A DNA stretch of 64,000 nucleotides from Leptospira sp. WS39.C2 (GCF_040833965.1 NZ_CP162142.1:3268001-3332000); one strand, 5' to 3'. Positions 34,936-44,474 are shown, numbered from the stretch's first letter. A program made the numbers and translations. Notes: generated from the sequence alone by a model not told the origin.

Positions 34936-35775
34936 ATGAAACCCACCAAAAAAATTCTGGATGCAGATGAGTTTTTCCAAACAAAAGTTAGGTTAGAAGA
35001 AGAACTCATCCATCTGGAAAGTTTGGAACGACAAGTAAACGATCAAATTACCAAACTAGTTGGTTTGTCAGAAAAACTCATTGAATGTTCGGAAACAAAT
35101 GAATCCCCATATTTTTTACAACGTAGCAAACGCCTAAGTGCTGAAATTCAAAAATTTAAAATCAAAAATGAGTACAAACAAAAAGAATTTAATTCCCTAT
35201 ACCACATCTTAGATAAAATCAAATCAGAGGATAAAATTGAATTTTTAGATTCTGCCTTAAAAAATCGAATCGCTAAAATTGCTAAGCGATTGGTGAATCA
35301 AAAACAAAGGGAAACGGATTCCAATCAAAAAAACATAAGTTTATCCTTCACCGAAAGAGTGAAGAACGCATCCAATTTGATAAAAACAAATCCAACCAAA
35401 CCGTCCCCAGGAAAACTTGTTTTTATATGTTATATGTTAGAAGGAGTAAATTTTTTATTACCTAAAAAATCCTACCGCATTCTTCGAAATATCCCAGCTT
35501 TCAAAAAACAGATTAAAATCAAAGACAAATTAATACCCATGTTCCCAGGACCTGGATTCATTTTAATGGAAGAAGGGGAATCCAAAAACAAACATATCAT
35601 CCTAACGAAAAATACAGACAAACAGGAGTTTGGTTTTTATTTTGATGAATTAAAAGAAGACTGGGCTATTTCCAAAACCTCTCTCGATGCCATCTTAGAA
35701 AAAGAATCCAATCACAATTCCATCCTCGGCAAAATCAAACGCAAAGGCAAATTGTATCACATCGTAAAACTGTAA
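34936..35775 (+). CDS. coiled-coil protein with possible divergent CheW-like domain
   Basis: A 279-residue soluble protein starting eight bases after rodA. Residues 10-130 are charged and helical. From about 155, FICYMLEGVNFLLPKKSYRILRN, IPAFKKQIKIKDKLIPMFPG, HIILTKNTDKQEFGFYFDEL and SILGKIKRKGKLYHIVKL follow the order of strands in CheW (VPIxxVxEI, v.G.i...G.ivPvidl, viv...g...gl.vD.v, gv....g.li.ild). The match is weak and by eye; if right it is an adaptor next to wall-elongation genes. Otherwise unknown. Confidence 0.55.
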   Translation: MKPTKKILDADEFFQTKVRLEEELIHLESLERQVNDQITKLVGLSEKLIECSETNESPYFLQRSKRLSAEIQKFKIKNEYKQKEFNSLYHILDKIKSEDKIEFLDSALKNRIAKIAKRLVNQKQRETDSNQKNISLSFTERVKNASNLIKTNPTKPSPGKLVFICYMLEGVNFLLPKKSYRILRNIPAFKKQIKIKDKLIPMFPGPGFILMEEGESKNKHIILTKNTDKQEFGFYFDELKEDWAISKTSLDAILEKESNHNSILGKIKRKGKLYHIVKL

Positions 35776-35818
35776 CATCCAACGAAGGGCGCTTGCGCTG
35801 AGTTTATCAAAGTGGAGT

Positions 35819-35956
35819 CCTGCGCCAGCGATTGGAGCGGAAATCCTTTCCTGTAGTGCGAACAATCCTAAACAGAAATGAAATCAGGAAAGATTGGAGC
35901 GAAAAGCGCGGTCATGATACAGCAGAATATAGATCATAAACCAATTCGAGGCGCCC
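35819..35956 (+). repeat. interspersed repeat, copy 2 (inverted relative to copy 1)
   Basis: Blocks at 35819-35851 (CCTGCGCCAGCGATTGGAGC...), 35887-35913 (GGAAAGATTGGAGCG...) and 35948-35956 (GAGGCGCCC) are reverse complements of the three blocks at 15076-15212, with only a few mismatches and spacers of similar length but different sequence. Within the unit GATTGGAGCG occurs twice as a direct repeat. It lies between two convergent genes. A short direct repeat CGCTGAGTTTATCRAAG flanks it at 35796-35812 and 36026-36042. Confidence 0.75.
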
Positions 35957-36056
35957 ACATAACAGCGACCAGTCACCTGCAATTATATTTTCGTATCAAC
36001 AGGTCAACATATCTAGTCAACAGGTCGCTGAGTTTATCGAAGCGACGAATTTGAAC

Positions 36057-36986
36057 TTATAACTGCAAAACTAACAAACTTGTTTCTTTATCAAGTGTGA
36101 GTTGGGTTTTTAAAGCTTCGATCCCATCGAACTTTTGTTCTTCTCGGATTTTTTTCACCATCTCTAATTCAATTTCTTTGCCGTATAAATTTTCGTCAAA
36201 ATCAAAGATGTTTACTTCTACATGCAAACCTAACCCATCAAAGGTGGGATTAAAACCAATGTTAACCATGCCTTTGTGGTCTTTGCCATCAAACTTGACA
36301 AAACATGCATACACTCCAACTGAAGGTAAAAGTTTGTCACTTGGAACTTGCAGATTGGCAGTGGGAAAACCAATGGTTCGGCCACGTTTGGCTCCTTCCA
36401 CTACAGTCCCTGAGATATGATAATTTCTTCCGAGTAATATTTTTGCTTCATCCATTTCCCCTTTGTCGAGAAACCCTCGGATGAGTGAGGATGAAATTTT
36501 ACTGTCTTTTTTTAAGACGGCTTCTCGCAGTTCCACCGTATAACCATACTTAGTTTTATTATTGTCGAGTAAGGTAAAATCCCCCCTCCTCTCAGCACCA
36601 AAAAAGTGGTTATACCCAATTACAATGTGTTTGGCATGTAATGTGTTTATCATGATTTTTTCCAAAAAATCTTCTGCGGACATTTTGGAAAGAGTGATGG
36701 TAAAATCTAAAACGATGAGATAATCAATTCCAAACCCACGGATGAGTTCTTCCTTTTCGGATTCAGAAGAGAGGTATTTAAAATTTGGTTTTTTACCAAG
36801 GACAACAGATGGGTTTGGAAAATACGTTACTACCACCGAAGGGATCCCAAGTTCTTTTGCTTTTTCCACAGTCCGTAACAAAAGTGTTTGGTGGCCAACG
36901 TGGATTCCGTCAAAATTCCCTAGAGTCAGCGATGAGCCGCTCAGGAATTCATTTTGGATCGATTCTAAGGAACGAATAATTTTCAA
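36057..36986 (-). CDS. ribF: bifunctional riboflavin kinase/FAD synthetase
   Basis: Phosphorylates riboflavin to FMN and adenylylates it to FAD. The N-terminal nucleotidyltransferase has GNFDGIHVGHQTLL (GxHxGH) and later GRGFLDKGEMDEAKILLGRNY-type sequence (IRGFLDKGEMDEAKILLG); the C-terminal kinase has KRGRTIGFPTANLQ and VNIGFNPTF. Length (309) is normal. The start is TTG at 36986 with a weak ribosome site. Divergent from a small exported-protein gene. Confidence 0.94.
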   Translation of the reverse strand: MKIIRSLESIQNEFLSGSSLTLGNFDGIHVGHQTLLLRTVEKAKELGIPSVVVTYFPNPSVVLGKKPNFKYLSSESEKEELIRGFGIDYLIVLDFTITLSKMSAEDFLEKIMINTLHAKHIVIGYNHFFGAERRGDFTLLDNNKTKYGYTVELREAVLKKDSKISSSLIRGFLDKGEMDEAKILLGRNYHISGTVVEGAKRGRTIGFPTANLQVPSDKLLPSVGVYACFVKFDGKDHKGMVNIGFNPTFDGLGLHVEVNIFDFDENLYGKEIELEMVKKIREEQKFDGIEALKTQLTLDKETSLLVLQL

Positions 36987-37031
36987 AGGGGGACTTGTCT
37001 CGTAATCCGATACTTGGAATAGGTGTTACCA

Positions 37032-37592
37032 TTGAAACTACGAACCCTTCTCATTACGGCAATCTTTTTATCAACTCTTGGTGCACTCTCCGCAGATGAT
37101 TCCAAAATTCCCAAACAAGAATTTGGTTTGGAGGAAGGTTTACTACCAGAAGACATTTCCACGTTTCCTGAACTCAAAACCTGGGCGATTTACCAGTCCT
37201 ATGAATTGGAACCAGATGCACCACATCTGGGTTTACAGGATTCCATCTGTCGTATGGTGCCAGAATCGGGCCTTCGGTTTTTACTCGAAAAACCAAGTCA
37301 TTCAAAATCGACAGTGTACTTATATTTGGATCTTACCAAATACAGACCTCTAAAAGGTTCAAAATTCAAACCTAGAAAATTACAAATCCTTGTGAATGGG
37401 AAACCCAAACGGTCCATCTTAACTGAAAAAGTACATGGGTTTCAGAATCCAGTGGAAATACCTCTCGAACCCTCCGAATACCCAGATGGGAAAATTTACG
37501 TGGAATTACTTCCAAGCCAAAACTCAGTGGGTCGTTTTTGGGGGATTTGGGATGCGTTTGTCGTGGAAAATCGTTTGGATGAAAAAGAGTAG
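37032..37592 (+). CDS. hypothetical exported protein
   Basis: TTG 37032 gives MKLRTLLITAIFLSTLGALS-ADD, a standard signal peptide with AATAGGTG six bases upstream; the GTG at 37023 is the alternative. Mature protein about 165 residues, beta-rich with an early Asp/Glu-rich segment and a late WGIWDAFVVENRL. No family recognised. It ends one base before the convergent STAS gene begins its stop codon. Confidence 0.66.
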   Translation: MKLRTLLITAIFLSTLGALSADDSKIPKQEFGLEEGLLPEDISTFPELKTWAIYQSYELEPDAPHLGLQDSICRMVPESGLRFLLEKPSHSKSTVYLYLDLTKYRPLKGSKFKPRKLQILVNGKPKRSILTEKVHGFQNPVEIPLEPSEYPDGKIYVELLPSQNSVGRFWGIWDAFVVENRLDEKE

Positions 37593-37937
37593 TTATACTG
37601 CGTATTTTTCGCGGTATTCGTCTTCGCCAATGGTTTGGAAGTAACTTGTAAGCCCTGCTACCTTAAATACCTTCTCAATTGCAGGTTTCATATTGGCAAT
37701 AGAGAACTTTCCTTGTAATTCTTGGACATAATTCAGCTGTTTGATGAGCATTCCGATCCCAGAAGAGTCAATGTAGTTGAGTTTTTCTAAATTGATGATA
37801 ACGTGGAGGTTGGCAGAAGGTTGGCTTGGGATATTGGTTTCCAGGAAGTTTTTAAAATCTAAGGAAGTATAAATGTCCAAACTTCCAGAAATGCTGATCA
37901 CAAAGGCGTCTGCATTCTTTTTCAGATTTATTTCCAT
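37593..37937 (-). CDS. STAS-domain anti-sigma factor antagonist
   Basis: A 114-residue single STAS domain. The phosphorylatable serine sits in LNYIDSSGIGMLIKQL, as in SpoIIAA/RsbV. Such proteins switch partner between a GHKL kinase and its target according to phosphorylation; candidates in the window include the GHKL protein near 1 kb, but no direct link is seen. Normal length, good N-terminal EINLKKNADAFVISISGSLD. Confidence 0.88.
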   Translation of the reverse strand: MEINLKKNADAFVISISGSLDIYTSLDFKNFLETNIPSQPSANLHVIINLEKLNYIDSSGIGMLIKQLNYVQELQGKFSIANMKPAIEKVFKVAGLTSYFQTIGEDEYREKYAV

Positions 37938-38056
37938 GGGAGACCTACCGCAAGCGTCCTGTTTTTACGTTTTTTATTCAACCTTATTTTTAACAAATTA
38001 ATGATTTCATTTCAAAAGTCGAAAATAGATATAGAGTTTACTATCTGGGAGTTCGT

Positions 38057-38776
38057 ATGCGTACCTCGTTTGTCTTAATTTTTACCTTCCTATTCACCGT
38101 AGGCCTTTTTGCCGCGGATGAAAAAAACGAATCTGTGAGCCAATCAGATTCCCATAAATTGAATCCAGATGGAAGCATCGCTCTCATTCCTTTCAATGCA
38201 AAACAACAGCAAAAATTCGAGAGGATTGGTAAGGAAGTGGATGATTACCATGCCATGATCAACGAAAAGGTCAAATTCCTTAGTTTTGAGAAGAAAATCA
38301 AAGACAGTCGATATGGACAAGTCACGAGTGCACGTGAGATTCATCTACCTTATGAGCCAAGTTATGTGATGCATAGCCGTTTTGTGATGAAACTCAAAGG
38401 TGGCGGTGGTGCCGAAGGTGGTGGTTTTTCACTTGATGAGCTTGCCTTTTGGTCACGAAAGTCTCTCACTGAAAAAGGAAAAGATCCTGTCACTACCTAC
38501 CGTGAACTCAAAAACAGCACTGGTGGTGGAGTTAAAGGGCTCGTACTTTCTGTTCGCACCGTAACAAATGCAGATGACAATACCCTAACTTATGAATTGG
38601 AGAAAATCCAAAGCCCATGGGAAAGAATACGTTTGGCAACTGCTTACCGTGACAGACTACGTGAAGTAGCAAGGACCATTGACCGTTACATCCAAGCAAA
38701 AGGTAAACTAGAAGCAAAAATGGTTTCTGAATCTATTTTGGAAGTATCTGTCAGTGGAGATTTCGAAGAACCTTAA
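38057..38776 (+). CDS. hypothetical exported protein
   Basis: A 239-residue protein with a signal peptide (RTSFVLIFTFLFTVGLFAAD) and a GGAG ribosome site. A notable glycine-rich patch, KLKGGGGAEGGGFSLDEL, lies near residues 112-130, and the C-terminal part is helical and basic (WERIRLATAYRDRLREVART). No recognised domain. It precedes a J-domain protein gene by about 30 bases. Confidence 0.65.
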   Translation: MRTSFVLIFTFLFTVGLFAADEKNESVSQSDSHKLNPDGSIALIPFNAKQQQKFERIGKEVDDYHAMINEKVKFLSFEKKIKDSRYGQVTSAREIHLPYEPSYVMHSRFVMKLKGGGGAEGGGFSLDELAFWSRKSLTEKGKDPVTTYRELKNSTGGGVKGLVLSVRTVTNADDNTLTYELEKIQSPWERIRLATAYRDRLREVARTIDRYIQAKGKLEAKMVSESILEVSVSGDFEEP

Positions 38777-38804
38777 TCGATATTAGGTGGGATTTGGTTA
38801 CACA

Positions 38805-39500
38805 ATGCCACCACTCAACACAAATTTATATGAAGTATTAGAAATTCCCTTTGGTGCCACGACGGAAGAAATTAAAACCTCCTTTCGTCGGCTAGCCAAA
38901 CTTTACCATCCGGATATTCCTTTCACTGGGTCCTACGCCAAATTCCAATCCATACATTTTGCTTACCAAACTCTAACAGGTGTTTCTAGAAAAAACTATG
39001 ATGAAGAGTTTAAAAAGAATTATGCGAAAGCCTTTTTAAAACGAAAACTTGAAGAACACCCCATCGTTTTACCAGTCTCTCGTGTGCGATTTACAACTGG
39101 GATCATCGACCTTGCCAAACGAGGTTTAATGAGGAAAGGATTTCGGAATAAAGACCGTAGGAAGGTGACAGGCATTGATTATGATTTGGTGATTGATTTA
39201 AAAGAATCAGAAACATCCCGCCCAGTGATTGCTGTTATCCCACTCACCGTTCGGATTGTATGTCGTGATTGTATGGGGAGTGATCCCCATTGTCAGGCTT
39301 GTAATGGACGAGGTAGTTACAAAGGTTATCGAAAGTTAAACGTTGAATTTCCGATTTCTACACTCATCCCATCAAAAATTTTTGAATTTGATCTCTCCAA
39401 ATTTAGGCCAGATTCGTTCACACATTTTAAGAAAAAAAACCTCCGAGTGAAACTTCTCATCCATAAAAATATCCCTTTACGGACAAAGACCGCTGTCTAA
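38805..39500 (+). CDS. J-domain (DnaJ-like) protein with zinc-type cysteines
   Basis: A 231-residue co-chaperone-type protein. The J-domain covers residues 5-70 with the HPD triad in LAKLYHPDIPF. A middle basic segment follows, then CRDCMGSDPHCQACNGRGSY, a reduced version of the DnaJ zinc finger (two CxxC pairs instead of four), and a beta-rich end. It lacks the G/F linker and full substrate domain of true DnaJ. ATG 38805 is chosen; a GTG at 38787 in frame is nearer the AGGTGGG site, so the start is uncertain. Confidence 0.82.
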   Translation: MPPLNTNLYEVLEIPFGATTEEIKTSFRRLAKLYHPDIPFTGSYAKFQSIHFAYQTLTGVSRKNYDEEFKKNYAKAFLKRKLEEHPIVLPVSRVRFTTGIIDLAKRGLMRKGFRNKDRRKVTGIDYDLVIDLKESETSRPVIAVIPLTVRIVCRDCMGSDPHCQACNGRGSYKGYRKLNVEFPISTLIPSKIFEFDLSKFRPDSFTHFKKKNLRVKLLIHKNIPLRTKTAV

Positions 39501-39511
39501 AACAGGAATCA

Positions 39512-40528
39512 ATGGAAAAGATTCCAAAGGTTTTATTTGTATCTCCAATCTATAAAGATAAAATATGGGGAGGTCGTAAACTAGAAACAAAACTGGGACG
39601 TCAAATTCCAGAAGGATTTATTGGCGAATCATGGGAAGTTTCTGTTTATGGTTCTGACATTTCACAAATCCAAAATCCTGAATTTTTTAACCTCCCATTA
39701 ACTGAACTCATAAAAAAAGCTCCGAACGAAGTTTTGGGCGCACCTTTTGCCAAGTCTGGTTTACCTCTCCTTGTGAAGGTAATTGATGCAAAAGAAAAAC
39801 TTTCCGTGCAAGTCCACCCAAACGATGAGTATGCTTTAAAATATGATCCTAAATCAAAAGGCAAAAAAGAATGTTGGTATGTTTTGGCTTGTGATCCTGG
39901 TGCAGAACTTGTTGTTGGATTTGAAATTGATACCAACCGCGATGAGTACGAATCATTCGTTAAACAAAACCAAGGTGAATCCATTTTGAAAAAATGGAAA
40001 GTAAAACCTGGGGATGTATTTTTACTAAACCCAGGAACTATCCATGCAATTGGAGGAGGAGTTGTTTTATTAGAAGTGCAACAATCTTCTGACTCCACCT
40101 ATCGAGTGTATGATTATCATCGAATTGGTGATGATGGAAAACCTAGGGAACTCCATTTAGATAAAGCTTTAGCCGTTCTTCAGTTTGGAAAATCAATTGG
40201 AGATGAAAAATTAGAAAAACAGCTCATTACTTATCATCCGTTCTCACGTTATTTATATACTTCAAATGATAAATTCAGGTTAGAGTCTTGGGACTTTTCC
40301 CAAGCCCAAAACTTCACCTTTACTTCGTTATCCGAACCAAATTGTTTTGGAATCTTTTTTACTATCTCTGGTTCTCTTTATTTTCCCGAATTACAGAAAA
40401 CAGTTGGAAAAGGGGAAACTTTTTTTGTGACAGCCTCTGGATTCCAAGAAACCATAGTCGCTTATGCATCTCCAGGAACATCTTTAGCTTTTATGTCAGC
40501 TGGAACGGATACTGTAAAATACCAATAA
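39512..40528 (+). CDS. manA: mannose-6-phosphate isomerase, class I
   Basis: Interconverts mannose 6-phosphate and fructose 6-phosphate, feeding GDP-mannose and glycan synthesis. Zinc ligands are visible in VQVHPNDEYA (Gln/His), KKECWYVL (Glu) and GTIHAIGGGVVLLEVQQSSD (His). The N-terminal VSPIYKDKIWGGRKL is typical. 338 residues, the short Gram-positive-like form. It begins 11 bases after the J-domain gene, so probably cotranscribed. Confidence 0.93.
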   Translation: MEKIPKVLFVSPIYKDKIWGGRKLETKLGRQIPEGFIGESWEVSVYGSDISQIQNPEFFNLPLTELIKKAPNEVLGAPFAKSGLPLLVKVIDAKEKLSVQVHPNDEYALKYDPKSKGKKECWYVLACDPGAELVVGFEIDTNRDEYESFVKQNQGESILKKWKVKPGDVFLLNPGTIHAIGGGVVLLEVQQSSDSTYRVYDYHRIGDDGKPRELHLDKALAVLQFGKSIGDEKLEKQLITYHPFSRYLYTSNDKFRLESWDFSQAQNFTFTSLSEPNCFGIFFTISGSLYFPELQKTVGKGETFFVTASGFQETIVAYASPGTSLAFMSAGTDTVKYQ

Positions 40529-40592
40529 CTCTCACTACAGAAGCAGTAGAGTTCAAAAAAACAAACTACGATTTAAATTAATCATTTTAACC

Positions 40593-41453
40593 TTAGTTGG
40601 GTAAAGGGATTCGATCGGTTTCCTTTGGAACCTTTGGAAATTCATCCTTTGCCCATCTTATTTTAGCTTCATCAATCAAGGTTTGGTCTGTTGCAACAAA
40701 GTTCCAATACAAATGTCTTTTTTCCTTGAGAGGTTCTCCTCCAAGTAACATCAAACGACTGTTTTGTTTTGCTTTAAATGATACTTTTGATCCTTTTTCA
40801 AAGAGTACCATATTACCTACAACATAAGATACACCATCTGACTCGATGGCACCACGAGACACATATAAACCTGCCTCTTCTTCTGGCAAAAGATCCCATT
40901 CGATTGGATCGGAATCCACTTTGATATCGATGTCAGCATAAAATAGAGGTGAATGAACGTTGGCCTTTGATTCTAATCCTAAAAATTTACCACCTAGCAA
41001 GCGAAAAGTGAGTCCATTCTTTTTTAATACGGGCATTTCTTCTTCCGAAAGATGTTGGAAACTAGGATCCATCTGTTCTTTCTCCTTCGGTAATGCAATC
41101 CATGTTTGGATCCCTTCTAATATTTCATACTTCGGATCAAATTTTGATCGTTCACTGTGTACGATCCCTGATCCAGCTACCATCCAATTGGTTTCATTCG
41201 GGCGAATGTCCATTTCTATTTCTAAACTATCCCGATGAGTGATCACACCATCATATAAAAATGTGATCGTAGCAAGTCCAATGTGTGGGTGAGAACGAAC
41301 CACCAATTCTTCTCCTGTCACGACTGGGACAGGACCAAAATGATCAAAAAAAACAAAAGGACCCACCGATCGTTTTTCTAAGGCAGGTAATACACGACGT
41401 ATGATGAAATGATCGCCTAAGTCTTTGGAATGTCCGGTGAGAGATTTTGTCAT
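40593..41453 (-). CDS. pirin family protein
   Basis: A 286-residue bicupin. The metal site is complete: HPHIGLATITFLYDG (two His), ITHRDS (His) and GSGIVHSER (His/Glu). Bacterial pirins may act as quercetinases or redox-sensing regulators; function here unknown. Its ATG overlaps the stop of the upstream propeller gene (ATGA), so the two are coupled. Confidence 0.92.
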   Translation of the reverse strand: MTKSLTGHSKDLGDHFIIRRVLPALEKRSVGPFVFFDHFGPVPVVTGEELVVRSHPHIGLATITFLYDGVITHRDSLEIEMDIRPNETNWMVAGSGIVHSERSKFDPKYEILEGIQTWIALPKEKEQMDPSFQHLSEEEMPVLKKNGLTFRLLGGKFLGLESKANVHSPLFYADIDIKVDSDPIEWDLLPEEEAGLYVSRGAIESDGVSYVVGNMVLFEKGSKVSFKAKQNSRLMLLGGEPLKEKRHLYWNFVATDQTLIDEAKIRWAKDEFPKVPKETDRIPLPN

Positions 41454-42508
41454 TTGCGTTTAGACTTCTTTGGTTTCGGTTTTGATGTTTTCTTTTTCGA
41501 AATTGGTTTGGACTTGGTTTTTGTTTGAACTTTATTTTTAGAAGTTGATTTTGATTCTTCCACTTTCCCAACAAAAAGTCCAATTGCTTCTTTCCCTTTT
41601 GTCCAATGAGCTTTGTCTCTGGCGTTAAAATAGAGGATGAATATTTTTTCTTCTTCAGAATATTTTACATCACAAGCATACACATGGCTTGCCTTCCAAC
41701 CTTTACCAGTAGGTCCAAGGATTGGAGTGTGATTGATCCTTTCAAAATTAATTCCGTCTTCACTTTGTAAAAATAAAATCGCAGAACAAGATTCTTTCCT
41801 TACCGGATTCCAAAAAATTCCATTTTGAAAACCTAAATACCTTCCTTTCCATGGAATCACTTTGATAGAACCTGCCCCTAAATTACAAAATGGATCCATA
41901 TCACTCGGTGAAAGGATGGGTTCTGAAAAATAGGAAAAGGGTCCAAGAGGTGAAGTTGATTCCGCAACTGTGATGTACTTTGGTTCACAAAATCCACAAT
42001 CGGGCACCATCACAAGGGAAGAAGAAAAGTACATTCTGTATTTACTTCCGAATTTGACGAGGCAGGGATTACTCACCGATTCACCAAAGTTTGGGTCTTT
42101 ATGAAATGGAAATTTCGGAATGATGACTGTTTTAGGTTCTGACCAATGAACTAAATCTTTACTCGTTTTTACTTCAATTTTGGATTTCCATTTTCTATAC
42201 GGAAACCAAGACATGAGAAGATGAAAAAATTTGTATTTTTCGTAATACAAATAATAAGTTCCATCTTCAAAATAGATATAAGGGCGCATTGCGTTCCGAA
42301 CGATGGATTTTCTTTTTTTCCATTGGATTCCATCTTCAGAGACATACTCTAACACACCGAAGATGTTATGCGCAAATAAATGCCAAAGGCCGTCTGGACA
42401 AGTTTCAGGGAATAAAAAACTTGGATCCGCCAATATGGGAGATGGGAATCCAGGTTTAAGGATGGGATCGTCTTGGTAGAGTTGCCAATAGATATTTTGT
42501 TTGTTCAA
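41450..42508 (-). CDS. five-bladed beta-propeller protein, glycosidase family 43-like
   Basis: A 352-residue protein with repeated blade motifs of the GH43/32/68 clan: SPILADPSFLF, YIYFEDGTYYLYYEKY, VSNPCLVKFGSKYRMYFSS and HVYACDVKYSEEEKIFILYF. The catalytic residues cannot be assigned with certainty. The last 40 residues are a Lys/Ser/Thr/Pro tail (SKKKTSKPKPKKSKRK), probably disordered and basic. No signal peptide, so cytoplasmic. Start is TTG. The pirin gene follows with ATGA overlap. Confidence 0.75.
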   Translation of the reverse strand: MNKQNIYWQLYQDDPILKPGFPSPILADPSFLFPETCPDGLWHLFAHNIFGVLEYVSEDGIQWKKRKSIVRNAMRPYIYFEDGTYYLYYEKYKFFHLLMSWFPYRKWKSKIEVKTSKDLVHWSEPKTVIIPKFPFHKDPNFGESVSNPCLVKFGSKYRMYFSSSLVMVPDCGFCEPKYITVAESTSPLGPFSYFSEPILSPSDMDPFCNLGAGSIKVIPWKGRYLGFQNGIFWNPVRKESCSAILFLQSEDGINFERINHTPILGPTGKGWKASHVYACDVKYSEEEKIFILYFNARDKAHWTKGKEAIGLFVGKVEESKSTSKNKVQTKTKSKPISKKKTSKPKPKKSKRK

Positions 42509-42523
42509 ATGAAATAAGAATCC

Positions 42524-43066
42524 TTATTTTTCTAAGACTACTTTTAAATTAGTGAGTCCTTCTTCAAAATCTTTTCCAATCATTTCTTCGAAATTCATAA
42601 AAAGTAACATTAAATTAAATGGATATGGCATAGAACCATCAAATCCCCAAATGACCTTTGATTTTTTTGGGTCTAGAGAAGATACTTTCATATAACTTCT
42701 TTCCGTTCCTTCAAAAGGTTCGAAAAATCGAAGTTCGGTCTGCATTTCCAAAGCATCAACGTTGATCATTTTGATCTCTTGTTCGCCTACACCAACATCT
42801 TTTACTTGGCTTTCCCAACGGGAAATGAACCCAACTGTACCATCTTGGCCCGTAAAAATTTTTTTCATTTCGGGATCACGTTTTGCCCAGACACTATATT
42901 GGTCTTGGTTTTTTAATAAGCGAATGAATGCAAATACATCACTTGCTGATTTTGAGATATCAATAGACCTCTCCACTTGGTAGGTGGAAGGTAAAAATAT
43001 TGCCAATACAAGTGGGACCGCGATGATTCCAATGATTCCAATCGAGATTTTTTTGCCTAGATTCAT
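42524..43066 (-). CDS. SRPBCC (START-like) protein with N-terminal membrane anchor
   Basis: A 180-residue protein. One membrane span (ISIGIIGIIAVPLVLAIFL, residues 7-25) leads into a polyketide-cyclase/START-like domain: YQVERSIDISKSASDVFAFI, KIFTGQDGTVGFISRWES, VIWGFDGSMPYPFNLMLLFM and a final FEEGLTNLKVVLE. Such domains bind hydrophobic ligands. Lies 15 bases upstream of the propeller gene on the same strand. Confidence 0.82.
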   Translation of the reverse strand: MNLGKKISIGIIGIIAVPLVLAIFLPSTYQVERSIDISKSASDVFAFIRLLKNQDQYSVWAKRDPEMKKIFTGQDGTVGFISRWESQVKDVGVGEQEIKMINVDALEMQTELRFFEPFEGTERSYMKVSSLDPKKSKVIWGFDGSMPYPFNLMLLFMNFEEMIGKDFEEGLTNLKVVLEK

Positions 43067-43108
43067 AACTCGTAAATTTGATTCAAAAAATCTCTTTAGT
43101 CAATTGAT

Positions 43109-44428
43109 TTAACCACGAGGACGTAAATTCCAACTAAAAATCAGTAGGAAAATAGCAATTAGGGTTGAGACCAAAATCGCTCCAAGTGCAACATCCCAGG
43201 AATAATTTGTTGATAAAACAGCAATTCCTTTGCCTTGTGCTGTTCGTCCAAGTGATCCAAATAAACCAATAAACCCGGCAGCTGTCCCCACTGCTTTTTT
43301 CGAAGTAAAATCCATACCGGCAACACCTAACAACATAACTGGTGGATAAATAAATAATCCAATTAAACCAAACATTAGGTAGTCGAACCAAATATTACCA
43401 GGAGGATTTAATAAAATACCCAAAAAGGCGAAGAAGATTGGTATGATGCAGAATAAACTCACCATCCCCCGCCTTCCATCAAAACGATCAGATACCCATC
43501 CCATTAGAATTGTGGAACCAATTCCTCCAAACTCTAAAATGAATGTGGAATACCCACCTCCAAGTAGATCGGCACCTTTCGTTTCTTTTAAATAAGTTGG
43601 ACCCCAATCAATTAAACTATAACGTATTATATAAACAAAAAAGTTAATAATAGCAAACAACCAAATATATTTATTCAATAGTACTTGTTCGAAAATCAGC
43701 TGTTTGGTGGTAAGTTCTTTTTCATGATCTTCTTTTTCTTCTGGTGGATAATCATTTCGATACACTTCGATAGGTGGAAGACCTTCGGATTGAGGAGTAT
43801 CAACAAGTCGGAGGTAAATATAAAAACTTCCGATAAGTGCGATGATTCCTGGAACAAAAAATGCGTATTGCCAACCAAACTTTGCTGCAGAATGGGATGC
43901 AATCACTCCAACAATTCCGCCTCCAATATTATGTGCAATATTCCAAAATGCAAACGTAGTCCCTCTTTCACGGACAGAATACCAATGTCCTAAAGAACGT
44001 CCGCAGGGAGGCCAACCCATTCCTTGTACAATACCATTTGCACCCCATAAAAAAAGATGGATCCAATAATGATTCGCAAATCCAAAAGAAAAATTTAAAA
44101 TGGCTGTTAGAAATAGTCCTACTGCCATAAATTTTCTAGGATTGGACCTATCGGACAATGCTCCCATAAAAAATTTTCCAATCCCATAGGTGATAGCAGT
44201 CACAGCTAAAATGTCACCTAAGTCTGATTTGGTATAAGACAAAGCTTCTCCTATCTCTTTTGATACTGGAGAAAAATTGTTTCGCGTAAGGTAGTAAACC
44301 GTATAACCAACGAAAGTTGATTCTAAGACTTGGAAACGCAATTTTGGATAATGAGATTTGATCTCTTCATCTGATTTTTGTGGAATGGCTGGTGCAGGTG
44401 CAAACCACTGCCGAAGGGACTTGTACAT
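43109..44428 (-). CDS. MFS organophosphate transporter, GlpT/UhpT type
   Basis: A 439-residue, 12-span antiporter of the OPA family, expected to exchange a phosphorylated three-carbon or sugar compound for phosphate. Family hallmarks: YTVYYLTRNNFS after span 1, KFFMGALSDRSNPRKFM, and GIVQGMGWPPCGRSLGHWYS. Arg residues in span 1 and the NIGGG segment of span 5 are in place. Precise substrate unknown. Divergent from cysteine synthase. Confidence 0.87.
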   Translation of the reverse strand: MYKSLRQWFAPAPAIPQKSDEEIKSHYPKLRFQVLESTFVGYTVYYLTRNNFSPVSKEIGEALSYTKSDLGDILAVTAITYGIGKFFMGALSDRSNPRKFMAVGLFLTAILNFSFGFANHYWIHLFLWGANGIVQGMGWPPCGRSLGHWYSVRERGTTFAFWNIAHNIGGGIVGVIASHSAAKFGWQYAFFVPGIIALIGSFYIYLRLVDTPQSEGLPPIEVYRNDYPPEEKEDHEKELTTKQLIFEQVLLNKYIWLFAIINFFVYIIRYSLIDWGPTYLKETKGADLLGGGYSTFILEFGGIGSTILMGWVSDRFDGRRGMVSLFCIIPIFFAFLGILLNPPGNIWFDYLMFGLIGLFIYPPVMLLGVAGMDFTSKKAVGTAAGFIGLFGSLGRTAQGKGIAVLSTNYSWDVALGAILVSTLIAIFLLIFSWNLRPRG

Positions 44429-44474
44429 AAACTTGGAAATTGATGTCTAATCAATAGGAGTCAAGTGTATTCTC

